This document shows positions 14,414 to 21,265 of a stretch of DNA of 33,776 nucleotides, one piece after another; the first letter of the stretch is position 1; each line of letters begins with the position of its first letter. The notes under the pieces are model-generated. The model worked only from the letters and a program-made list of their open reading frames with translations, was not told where the DNA came from and did no database searches. The position numbers and the translations under genes are program-made. Source of the stretch: Paracoccaceae bacterium (lineage in GTDB: Bacteria > Pseudomonadota > Alphaproteobacteria > Rhodobacterales > Rhodobacteraceae). The stretch covers positions 1-33,776 of the forward strand of contig JAIXSA010000121.1 in the NCBI GenBank assembly GCA_027484915.1. Direction: 5' to 3'.

Positions 14414-15790
14414 TCAGACTTTCTTGAGGTGATAGGATTTCGGCCGGGTCACCGAATGGAACCCGAGATAGGAGAGCGACGTGCCCCGCCCGGTGTCCTT
14501 GACGCCCGTCCAGGTCAGCGCGGGGTCCAGGTAGTCGGCGCGGTTCATGAAGACGGTCCCGGTTTCCACCTGCGCGCCAAGGGCGGCGGCGGTGTCGTAG
14601 TCTTCGGTCCAGATGCTGGCGGTCAGGCCGTAGGGCGAGTCGTTCATCAGCGCGATGGCCTCGGCGTCGGACTTGACCGGCATGATGCCGACCACGGGGC
14701 CGAAACTTTCTTCCTTCATGACGCGCATGGAGTGATCGACGTTCACCAGGATCTGCGGCGCAAGGTAGGCGCCCCCGTCATCGGCGAACTTCTTCGGATC
14801 GAGGAGCGGCTTCGCGCCCTTGGCAATCGCCTCCGCCGTCTGGTCGCGCACGGTCTGGGCAAAGCGCTTGTGCGCCATGGGCCCAAGGGTGGTGGAGGCG
14901 TCGAACGGGTTGCCGAGTTTCAGCTGGCCGACCCAAGCCACCGATTTCTCTACGAAACTGTCGAAGAGCTTTTCGTGGACGTAAATCCGCTCGATCCCGC
15001 AGCAGCACTGCCCCGCGTTGTACATGGCACCGTCCATCAGGACGTCCACCGCCACGTCGAGGTTCGCGTCCTCACGCACATAGCCCGGGTCCTTGCCGCC
15101 AAGTTCGAGGCCAAGGGGCGTGAAGGTCCCCGCCGCCGCGCGTTCGATGGCCTGCCCGCCGCCGACTGACCCGGTGAAGTTCACGAAGCCGAAAGACCGC
15201 TTGCCGATCAGGCTTTCGGTGGTGGCGTGGTCGAGGACGACGTTCTGGAACACATCCTCGGGCACGCCCGCCGCGTGGAAAGCCTCGGCCAGCCGTTCGC
15301 CGACGAGGAGCGTCTGGCTTGCGTGCTTCAGGACCACCGTGTTCCCGGCGATCAGCGCGGGGACGAGGGTGTTGATCGTGGTCAGGTAGGGGTAGTTCCA
15401 GGGTGCGATGATGAAGACGACGCCGACGGGCTCGCGGGCGAGGTAGCGCCGGAATTTGTCGCTGTCTTCGATCATCTCGGGCGAAAGGGTCTTGGCGGCG
15501 ATGGAGGCCATGTAGTCGGTGCGGGCGTTCACCCCGCCGAATTCCCCGCCATAGCGGGTGGGGCGGCCCATCTGCCAGGCGATTTCCTCGACCACCACCT
15601 CGGACATGGTGTTCAGCTTGGCAACCCCGGCTTTCACCAGGGCAATGCGGTCTTCCAGAGATCGCGCTGCCCAGGGTTTCTGCGCGGCCTTGGCGCGGGC
15701 GACAACGGCATCGGCGGCGTCTGCCGACAGGGGCATGCGTTCCGCATAGACCCGGCCATCGACGGGGGAAATGAGTTGGATGGGTTTCAT
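14414..15790 (-). CDS. Aldehyde dehydrogenase (NAD(P)-dependent)
   Basis: A 458-residue ALDH-superfamily enzyme. Catalytic elements are Asn132 in APWNYP, the general base Glu229 in LELGGKDP and the nucleophile Cys263 in GQCCCG (three cysteines in a row, 262-264). EESFGPVVGIMP is the typical late motif. ATG at 15790 is chosen because GAGGAC precedes it and because the longer frame upstream (to 15817) is read from the repeat at 15800-15864. The gap to the ligase gene is 76 bp and consists almost wholly of that inverted repeat. It should oxidise the aldehyde formed by the neighbouring alcohol dehydrogenase or by an amine oxidase. Confidence 0.92.
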   Translation of the reverse strand: MKPIQLISPVDGRVYAERMPLSADAADAVVARAKAAQKPWAARSLEDRIALVKAGVAKLNTMSEVVVEEIAWQMGRPTRYGGEFGGVNARTDYMASIAAKTLSPEMIEDSDKFRRYLAREPVGVVFIIAPWNYPYLTTINTLVPALIAGNTVVLKHASQTLLVGERLAEAFHAAGVPEDVFQNVVLDHATTESLIGKRSFGFVNFTGSVGGGQAIERAAAGTFTPLGLELGGKDPGYVREDANLDVAVDVLMDGAMYNAGQCCCGIERIYVHEKLFDSFVEKSVAWVGQLKLGNPFDASTTLGPMAHKRFAQTVRDQTAEAIAKGAKPLLDPKKFADDGGAYLAPQILVNVDHSMRVMKEESFGPVVGIMPVKSDAEAIALMNDSPYGLTASIWTEDYDTAAALGAQVETGTVFMNRADYLDPALTWTGVKDTGRGTSLSYLGFHSVTRPKSYHLKKV

Positions 15791-15799
15791 GTCAGTCCT

Positions 15800-15864
15800 C
15801 GTAGGGTGCGCATTCATGGCGCACCGTTCGGTGTGGAAGGTGCGCCATGAATGCGCACCCTACG
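15800..15864. repeat. Inverted repeat (26-bp arms) between ligase and ALDH genes
   Basis: Arm 15800-15825 (starts CGTAGGGTGCGCATTCATGG) is perfectly complementary to arm 15839-15864, with a 13-base loop. Each arm is itself a member of the CCTACG-ended GTGCGC palindrome family found at 5525-5551 and 33560-33670. The element begins 2 bp after the ligase stop and ends 9 bp before the ALDH start, so the operon mRNA would carry a very stable hairpin here. It could lower downstream expression or protect the upstream message. Confidence 0.85.
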
Positions 15865-15866
15865 GG

Positions 15867-17231
15867 TTACGCGCGTTCCAGCAGCCGCTCGCGTTCGAAA
15901 TCCGTGACGACGCGGTCGGTCTCGGAAATCTCCCACTGGGCGGCGTGATGGTAGTGGTCGATCACGTCGTCGCCAAAGGCCTCGCGCAGCATCTGCGACT
16001 TGTTCAGAAGGTCCGCCGCCTCGCGCAGGGTATGCGGGATTTCGCGGATGCCCTTGGCGCTGTACATGTCGCCCTTCATCTCGGGCTCCAGCGCCATCTT
16101 CTTCTCGATCCCGTCCAGCCCGGCTGCCAGAAGCGCGGCACAGGCCAGATACGGGTTTACGTCCGAACCGGGGATGCGGCATTCCACCCGCACGGCCTTG
16201 GTGCCGGTCCCGCAGACGCGAAAGCCCGCGGTGCGGTTGTCGGCGCTCCATACGGCTTTCGTCGGGGCGAACATCCCGATGGTGAAGCGCTTGTAGCTGT
16301 TCACGTAAGGCGCAAGGAACGCGGTGATGTCGCGGGCGTGGTGCAGCTGACCGGCGAGGTAGTGCTTCATCAGGTCGGACATGCCATGCCCGTCGGCCTT
16401 GTCGGCAAACGAGGCCTTCCCGTCCAGCGACCAGAGCGACTGGTGGATGTGGCTCGACGACCCTGCGCGGCGGTGGTCGTATTTCGCCATGAAGGTCACA
16501 GACTTGCCCTTGGACCAGGCGATTTCCTTGATGGCGTTCTTGATGATCACATGGTTGTCGGCGGTGTCGAGGGCGTCCGAATACCGATAGTTGATCTCTT
16601 CCTGCCCCGCTTCGGCCTCACCCTTGGAGTTCTCCACCGGGATGCCCGCGCCATAAAGCCCGTTGCGGACAGCGCGCATGACGTCCTCTTCCTTGGTGGT
16701 CTGGAAGATGTGGTAGTCCTCGTTGTAGCCGCCCACGGTGCGAAGCGCGTTGAGGCCGCCGTCGCGGAGGTTCTCGTAGGAGTTCTCGAAGAGATAGAAC
16801 TCCAATTCGGTTGCCATCATCGGCTCGAAGCCCAGCTTACGGGCGCGGGCGACCTGGGCCTTCAGGATCGACCGGGGCGCATGGGCGACGTCGTGGTGAT
16901 GGTGGTCCTGCGTGTCGCCCAGAACCAGAACGGTGCCTGGCAACCAGGGGATGCGGCGCATCGTGGACAGGTCGGGCTTCAGCACATAGTCGCCGTAGCC
17001 CGTCTCCCAGTTCGAGGACTTGTAGCCCTGCACCGTGGTCATCTCCATGTCCACAGCAAGAAGGTAGTTGCAGCAGTGGGTCTCTTCCCAGCCGCCGTCA
17101 ACGAAGAACTGGGCGTGGAAGCGCTTGCCCATCAGGCGGCCCTGCATGTCGATGCCGGCCGCGATCACGGTGTCGATTTCGCCGGATTTTACGGCCGTCT
17201 TAAGGTCTTCGAGGGTCAGATTACCGGGCAT
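15867..17231 (-). CDS. Glutamine-synthetase-like gamma-glutamyl-amine ligase
   Basis: A 454-residue member of the glutamine synthetase fold. Visible elements are ELEF (142-145) and the following glutamates E205/E212 for metal binding, KYDHRRAGSSSHIHQSLW (250-267), NSYKRFTIGMFAPTK (311-325) and VECRIPGSDVNPYLACA (349-365). It lacks the adenylylated-tyrosine segment of housekeeping GlnA and is closer in length and motifs to GlnT, PuuA, GmaS and IpuC-type ligases, which couple glutamate to an amine using ATP. A His-rich stretch, DHHHHDVAH (109-117), is unusual. ATG at 17231 follows AGAGG. It heads a run with ALDH and Fe-ADH, which argues for amine or amino-alcohol catabolism. Methylamine (GmaS) or putrescine (PuuA) remain alternatives. 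Confidence 0.85.
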   Translation of the reverse strand: MPGNLTLEDLKTAVKSGEIDTVIAAGIDMQGRLMGKRFHAQFFVDGGWEETHCCNYLLAVDMEMTTVQGYKSSNWETGYGDYVLKPDLSTMRRIPWLPGTVLVLGDTQDHHHHDVAHAPRSILKAQVARARKLGFEPMMATELEFYLFENSYENLRDGGLNALRTVGGYNEDYHIFQTTKEEDVMRAVRNGLYGAGIPVENSKGEAEAGQEEINYRYSDALDTADNHVIIKNAIKEIAWSKGKSVTFMAKYDHRRAGSSSHIHQSLWSLDGKASFADKADGHGMSDLMKHYLAGQLHHARDITAFLAPYVNSYKRFTIGMFAPTKAVWSADNRTAGFRVCGTGTKAVRVECRIPGSDVNPYLACAALLAAGLDGIEKKMALEPEMKGDMYSAKGIREIPHTLREAADLLNKSQMLREAFGDDVIDHYHHAAQWEISETDRVVTDFERERLLERA

Positions 17232-17415
17232 ATGGTGCCTCTTTCAATATTGGATTGGGGAAGGGCCGAAGCCCGGAGCGCAAAGGGGACAAACCCCAAG
17301 GCCCCGCCAAACTCGGGCTTGCGCGGCCAGCACGGGCCTTGCGCGGTGTCTTGCGGCTCGGACCGCATCTGATCAATCTCCCCGGCTCGCGGTGCATCGT
17401 GGCCCGCGAATTTGA
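17232..17415. other. Upstream region of the ligase operon
   Basis: No gene. The left part holds GGGG-ACAAA-CCCC (about 17284-17298) and GC-rich, weakly palindromic sequence; the right part holds the TGATCA repeats listed separately. No sigma-70 promoter could be assigned with confidence. Confidence 0.4.
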
Positions 17416-17421
17416 TCAATC
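17367..17421 (-). promoter_or_regulatory. Pair of direct repeats with TGATCA core
   Basis: On the minus strand GATTGATCAAAT (17421-17410) and GATTGATCAGAT (17378-17367) are direct repeats 43 bp apart, about four helical turns. They lie between the transporter gene and the ligase; the first overlaps the transporter stop. Paired direct repeats at whole-turn spacing are compatible with a MocR/GabR-like or other dimeric activator. The regulator is not in the window. Confidence 0.4.
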
Positions 17422-18321
17422 ATTCACAGGTGAGGGCGTTTCCGCAACCCCCTCCTGTCGCGGCCCCCGCGCGCCCATGACGGCGTTGAAGACCACACCG
17501 GCCAGAAGCACCCCGCCGCCGATCAGGGTATTCCGGCTGGCCGTCTCGCCCAGGGCGAGCCAGACCCAGATCGGTCCAAGCAGCACTTCGACCAGCGACA
17601 GAAGCGTCAGTTCTGCCGCAGGGACCACCCGGCTGCCAAGGGTGAATAGGACCATTCCCAGCGCCACGACGAAAAAGCCGATGGCGAAGGCCACGGCCAT
17701 GTCATGGGCCGAGGCCGGGATCGGCTCGCCTTGGGCCAGCAGGACCGCGCCTGCGAAGAGGGTGGAGAAGATGCTGCCGAGGAAGGCCACGGGCATCATG
17801 TCGCCGACCCGGCCCCAGCGCAGCGCAACCGAAAAAAGACCGAATCCCGCCGCCGAGGCGAGGGCCGCAAGGTTTCCGGTGATCGCCCCGGTCTGCAAGC
17901 CATCGCTGACCATCAGGTACATGCCGAAGACCGCGATGGCGATGGCGATCCAGGTCGAGGGGCGCACGGCCTCGCGCAGGACAAGCCAGCCCAGGACGGC
18001 AGCGACGAAAGGCGAGGCGGCGAAAAGCAGGACGGCATTGGCGACGGTGGTGGTCTGGAAGGCGTAGATCGCGCCCGAGAAGGCCAGAACAAGTCCAAGG
18101 CCGCCGGCGACCCCGGCAAAGCCCACCGCCCAAAGCGCGCGCAGGGGTCGGCCGCGCGAGGTCCACCACATGAAGCCCAGGAGCACCGGGATCATGCCCA
18201 CGGAACGCCAGAACAGGATCTGCCAGATCGAGGCGGCCTCGATCTGCCGCAGGCCAAGGCCCATCAGCGACCAGATGGTTCCCGCCGCCAGGCACAGTGC
18301 CACGCCTGTTCCATATCGCAT
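17416..18321 (-). CDS. EamA/DMT family transporter
   Basis: A 301-residue inner-membrane protein with about ten hydrophobic segments in two EamA repeats (roughly residues 5-135 and 145-285). PAAELTLLSLVEVLLGPIWVW in the second repeat is the most recognisable family signature. Members export or import small metabolites; the substrate cannot be read from sequence. ATG at 18321 has a near-ideal site, AAGAGGGCATCGA, and is preferred to the longer frame starting at 18351. It is 184 bp upstream of the ligase and codirectional. It may be part of the same regulon or may simply be a neighbour, because the candidate operator repeats sit between them. Confidence 0.88.
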   Translation of the reverse strand: MRYGTGVALCLAAGTIWSLMGLGLRQIEAASIWQILFWRSVGMIPVLLGFMWWTSRGRPLRALWAVGFAGVAGGLGLVLAFSGAIYAFQTTTVANAVLLFAASPFVAAVLGWLVLREAVRPSTWIAIAIAVFGMYLMVSDGLQTGAITGNLAALASAAGFGLFSVALRWGRVGDMMPVAFLGSIFSTLFAGAVLLAQGEPIPASAHDMAVAFAIGFFVVALGMVLFTLGSRVVPAAELTLLSLVEVLLGPIWVWLALGETASRNTLIGGGVLLAGVVFNAVMGARGPRQEGVAETPSPVND

Positions 18322-18407
18322 TCGATGCCCTCTTTTCGAGCAAGCTGGCATGACAGCCCGACGGCGGCTGTTCCGTTCCCGACCTGTTGCGCGCTGGGAC
18401 GGCTTCT

Positions 18408-18461
18408 CGCTTCCGTCGGTCGCTCTTCGCGGAGGGTAGCGAAGAGCGACCGAAGGAAGCG
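18408..18461. repeat. Large hairpin with 23-bp arms
   Basis: Arms 18408-18430 and 18439-18461 are complementary at 22 of 23 positions around an 8-base loop. Each arm contains GGTCGCTCTTCGC or its complement. It lies between the hydroxyacid dehydrogenase stop and the transporter start, both on the minus strand. No T-run follows, so a classical terminator is uncertain; it may limit read-through or stabilise the upstream message. Confidence 0.8.
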
Positions 18462-18472
18462 ATGAGCGGGGA

Positions 18473-19390
18473 TCAATAGCCGCGCTGGCGGTCGACGAGG
18501 TGAAGGAACGGCTCCCCCGCCTGACCCCGCCGGATGTTCTCGGCGATCACGCGCGACGAGGTCACGGCGCGGGTGTCGGCGGCGATGTGGGGGGTGACGG
18601 TGACCTTTGGATGCGACCAGTAGGGGTGATCCTGCGGCAGGGGTTCCACGCGGAAGACGTCCAGCGTGGCGTAGCCGATGTGGCCGACATCCAGGGCCGC
18701 AAGGAGGGCCTCGTCGTCGATCAGCGCGCCCCGACCTGGGTTCAGGATCGCCGCGCCCTGCGGGAGAAGGGCAAGGCGGTCGGCGTTCAAGAGGTTCTCG
18801 GTCTCGGGCGTCTTCGGCAGCAGGGTGACAAGGATCTGCGCGGTGGACAGCGCCTTCCGCAACCCATGCTCGCCGTGCAACTGCCCCGGCTTCTCGGTGC
18901 GGCTCCACCCCGTCACGGGGAAGTTGAGGGCGCGAAGGGCGTCGGCGCAGGCGGACCCCAAGGCGCCCATGCCAAGGATGGTGACGGGGCGTTCCCGGGC
19001 CAAGGGCGGACAGGTCGGGTCCCAGACATGGCCCGGGTTCAGGATGTGGCGGTCCATGCCAAGATGATGGCGCAAGGTGTGGCCCACGACCCATTCCACC
19101 ATCCCCTCGGTCAGGCCGGGGTCGACCATGCGGGTCAGGGGTTGGGTGAGGGTGGGGTTACCGACGATCCGCTCGACTCCGGCCCAGAGGTTCAGGACGG
19201 CCTTTGTCCGGGTGTAAGGGGCGAAGTCCTGCAGAGGCGAGGCGGGGGCGTAGACGATGTAATCGACGTCCTCCGGTCTGGCTTCGGTGACGAGGGTGGC
19301 ATCGGCGATCCCGGCTTCGGCCAGGGCGGCGGGCAGGGTGTCGCGGTATTCCGGCCAGAGGGCGGGCACGGCGAAGAGGATGGTCGGCAT
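18473..19390 (-). CDS. D-2-hydroxyacid dehydrogenase, GhrA-like glyoxylate/hydroxypyruvate reductase
   Basis: A 305-residue NAD(P)-dependent enzyme. The nucleotide-binding motif is GMGALG (140-145). The catalytic set of the family is Arg220 (NPGRGAL), Glu249 (DVFRVEPLP) and His268 (TPHIAADT). The N-terminal MPTILFAVPALWPEYRDTLP with LWAGVERI (68-75) fits the GhrA branch, which reduces glyoxylate and hydroxypyruvate. ATG at 19390 follows GGAAAG at suitable spacing; the frame upstream to 19450 has no family similarity. It could handle glyoxylate if the neighbouring cluster yields glycine, but this is speculative. A large hairpin separates it from the transporter gene. Confidence 0.85.
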   Translation of the reverse strand: MPTILFAVPALWPEYRDTLPAALAEAGIADATLVTEARPEDVDYIVYAPASPLQDFAPYTRTKAVLNLWAGVERIVGNPTLTQPLTRMVDPGLTEGMVEWVVGHTLRHHLGMDRHILNPGHVWDPTCPPLARERPVTILGMGALGSACADALRALNFPVTGWSRTEKPGQLHGEHGLRKALSTAQILVTLLPKTPETENLLNADRLALLPQGAAILNPGRGALIDDEALLAALDVGHIGYATLDVFRVEPLPQDHPYWSHPKVTVTPHIAADTRAVTSSRVIAENIRRGQAGEPFLHLVDRQRGY

Positions 19391-19492
19391 GGGAACTTTC
19401 CGGTTGGGAACCTCGTCAAGCACTTCGTGCACTCCTTGGAGCGGCGTCAAGCGGGGAGTGCTCGCCAGTACTTGAAGAGCGGCGGTTGGGGA

Positions 19493-20119
19493 TCACTGTC
19501 CCGCCGTCACGGCGGCGTTCACCGCCAATGCCAGGATGCCGGTGTTGTAGAAGAAGGATGCCACGCCATGCAGCAGGACCGCACGGCGCATGGTCCGGGT
19601 GGTGACCTCGACGTCCGAGACCTGGGCGGTCATGCCGATGGTGAAGCTCGCATACAGGAAATCCCACGCATCGGGGTCGCCCTTGCCGGGAAAGCTCATC
19701 CCTTCGCCAGTCTCGCCCGACCGATAGTGCAGGTAGGCATAGTGGAACGCCAGCAGGGTATGGATGGTTGCCCAACCCAAGGGCAGGCTGACCAGCGCCG
19801 TGAGCCGTGAGCCAAGGCCGCTTTCGTCGGCGTTCAGCACCAGGAAGATCGCGGTGACGCTGACGAGGACGGCAAGCCCCGCAAGAAGCAGGATGAGGGC
19901 GACGCCTTCGTCCTCTTCCTCGGCATGGCGGCGGAGGTCGTCGGCACCGGTCTTGCCGACGATCCGCGCGGTCAACAGAAGATAGGTCAGGAAGAAGACA
20001 TCTGCCGCGACCAGAAGCGCGAAGACAGGGGCGAAGGACAAGGCCCAGGCCGCAGCGCCGGCGACGACGCCCAGTCCGAAGGCGGCAAGGAAGCGGGCAT
20101 GGCGGCGGAAAAGGCTCAT
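19493..20119 (-). CDS. DUF1345 family membrane protein
   Basis: A 208-residue inner-membrane protein with about five hydrophobic segments. FLYASFTIGMTAQVSDVEVT, then TRTMRRAVLLHGVASFFYNT and ILALAVNAA near the C-terminus form the DUF1345 signature. Function unknown. Its ATG (20119-20117) directly follows the TAG stop of rodA (TAGATG), so it is translationally coupled to the rod operon and is its last gene. The 102-bp region after its stop has a 7-bp stem, GCACTCC/GGAGTGC (19429-19461), that may help termination. Confidence 0.85.
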   Translation of the reverse strand: MSLFRRHARFLAAFGLGVVAGAAAWALSFAPVFALLVAADVFFLTYLLLTARIVGKTGADDLRRHAEEEDEGVALILLLAGLAVLVSVTAIFLVLNADESGLGSRLTALVSLPLGWATIHTLLAFHYAYLHYRSGETGEGMSFPGKGDPDAWDFLYASFTIGMTAQVSDVEVTTRTMRRAVLLHGVASFFYNTGILALAVNAAVTAGQ

Positions 20120-21259
20120 CTAGCGCGGCCGGTGGACATGGGCGCTTTGCACCAGCCCGAAGCCCACCAGAAGCACCATCATCGCCGAGCCGCCGTAGGA
20201 CAGAAGCGGAAGCGGCACGCCCACGACGGGGGCCATGCCCATCACCATCGACAGGTTCACCGCGATGTAGAAGAAGAAGTTCGCCGCCACCCCGATGATG
20301 AGAAGCGAGGAGAAGCGGTCGCGGTTCTGCCAGGCCGCCACCAGGCAGAAGCCGATGATCAGCGCATAAAGCGCCAGAAGCGAGAAGGCACCCACGAAGC
20401 CGAATTCCTCTGCCAGGGTGGTGAAGATGAAGTCGGTGTGCTTTTCCGGCAGGAAGTTCAGCCGCGACTGTGTGCCCTGCATGAAGCCCTTGCCGCTCCA
20501 CCCGCCAGATCCCAGCGCGATCTTCGCCTGCATGATGTTGTAACCAGCACCCAGGGGGGCGGCCGCCGGGTCAAGGAAGGTGTCGATCCGTTTGTACTGG
20601 TAGTCGTGCAGGAATTGCCACGGTGTCCCGCGCAGGGTGAAGACGCCGACCACGGCCGAGACGCCAAGTGCAAGGACGGCGCCGAAGTACCACAGCGAGA
20701 CACCCGCGACGAACATCACAGTGGCCCCGGCGAGCAGCAGCATCAGCGAGGTGCCGAGGTTCGGCTGCATCAGCACAAGGACCGTGGGCGACACGATCAT
20801 CAGGACCGGGATCAGCACATAAAGTGGACGGGACACCAGCTTTGGGTCCAGCCAGTCGTAATAGACGGCCAGCAGCATCACGAGGGTGAACTTCATCATC
20901 TCGGACGGTTGGAGGCGGATGAAGCCCAGGTCGATCCAGCGCTGCGCGCCCATGCCGACAGTCCCGAAGAACTCCACCACGATCAGAAGCAGGAAGGCGA
21001 CGATGTAGGCCACGCCCGACATTGACCGCCAGAACCAGATCGGGATCATCGCCACGATGAACATCAGTACTAGGCCGACCCCGAAGCGTTCCATCTGCGG
21101 GCGCGCCCAGGTCTCGATATTCCCGCCGGCGATGGAATAGAGCATCAGGAACCCGACCGAGGCGACGGCGGTCACCAGCAACACGAGCGGCCAGTTCATG
21201 TAGAGGATCTTGCGGATCCCCGTGGGCGCGAACTTGACGCGATGTTCCAGGAAGCTCAT
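20120..21259 (-). CDS. rodA: Rod-shape SEDS peptidoglycan polymerase RodA
   Basis: A 379-residue integral membrane glycosyltransferase that polymerises lipid II during cell elongation, working with PBP2 in the Rod complex. About ten membrane spans are visible. Family signatures are GAQRWIDLGFIRLQPSEMMK (spans roughly residues 104-123), QPNLGTSL, LPEKHTDFIFTTLAEEFGF (with the conserved Asp near the active site) and the C-terminal VGVPLPLLSYGGSAMM. It starts 6 bp after the mrdA stop, and its own stop abuts the DUF1345 start. The order mrdA-rodA is conserved in most rod-shaped bacteria. Confidence 0.96.
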   Translation of the reverse strand: MSFLEHRVKFAPTGIRKILYMNWPLVLLVTAVASVGFLMLYSIAGGNIETWARPQMERFGVGLVLMFIVAMIPIWFWRSMSGVAYIVAFLLLIVVEFFGTVGMGAQRWIDLGFIRLQPSEMMKFTLVMLLAVYYDWLDPKLVSRPLYVLIPVLMIVSPTVLVLMQPNLGTSLMLLLAGATVMFVAGVSLWYFGAVLALGVSAVVGVFTLRGTPWQFLHDYQYKRIDTFLDPAAAPLGAGYNIMQAKIALGSGGWSGKGFMQGTQSRLNFLPEKHTDFIFTTLAEEFGFVGAFSLLALYALIIGFCLVAAWQNRDRFSSLLIIGVAANFFFYIAVNLSMVMGMAPVVGVPLPLLSYGGSAMMVLLVGFGLVQSAHVHRPR

Positions 21260-21265
21260 GCGCCC

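Noticed and set aside
15867-17231. Housekeeping glutamine synthetase glnA
   Set aside because: Lacks the adenylylation-site segment and the usual glnB neighbour; context is catabolic.
15771-17372. 533-codon frame antisense to the GS-like ligase
   Set aside because: Mirror of a GC-rich coding strand, runs into the inverted repeat, no recognisable domain.
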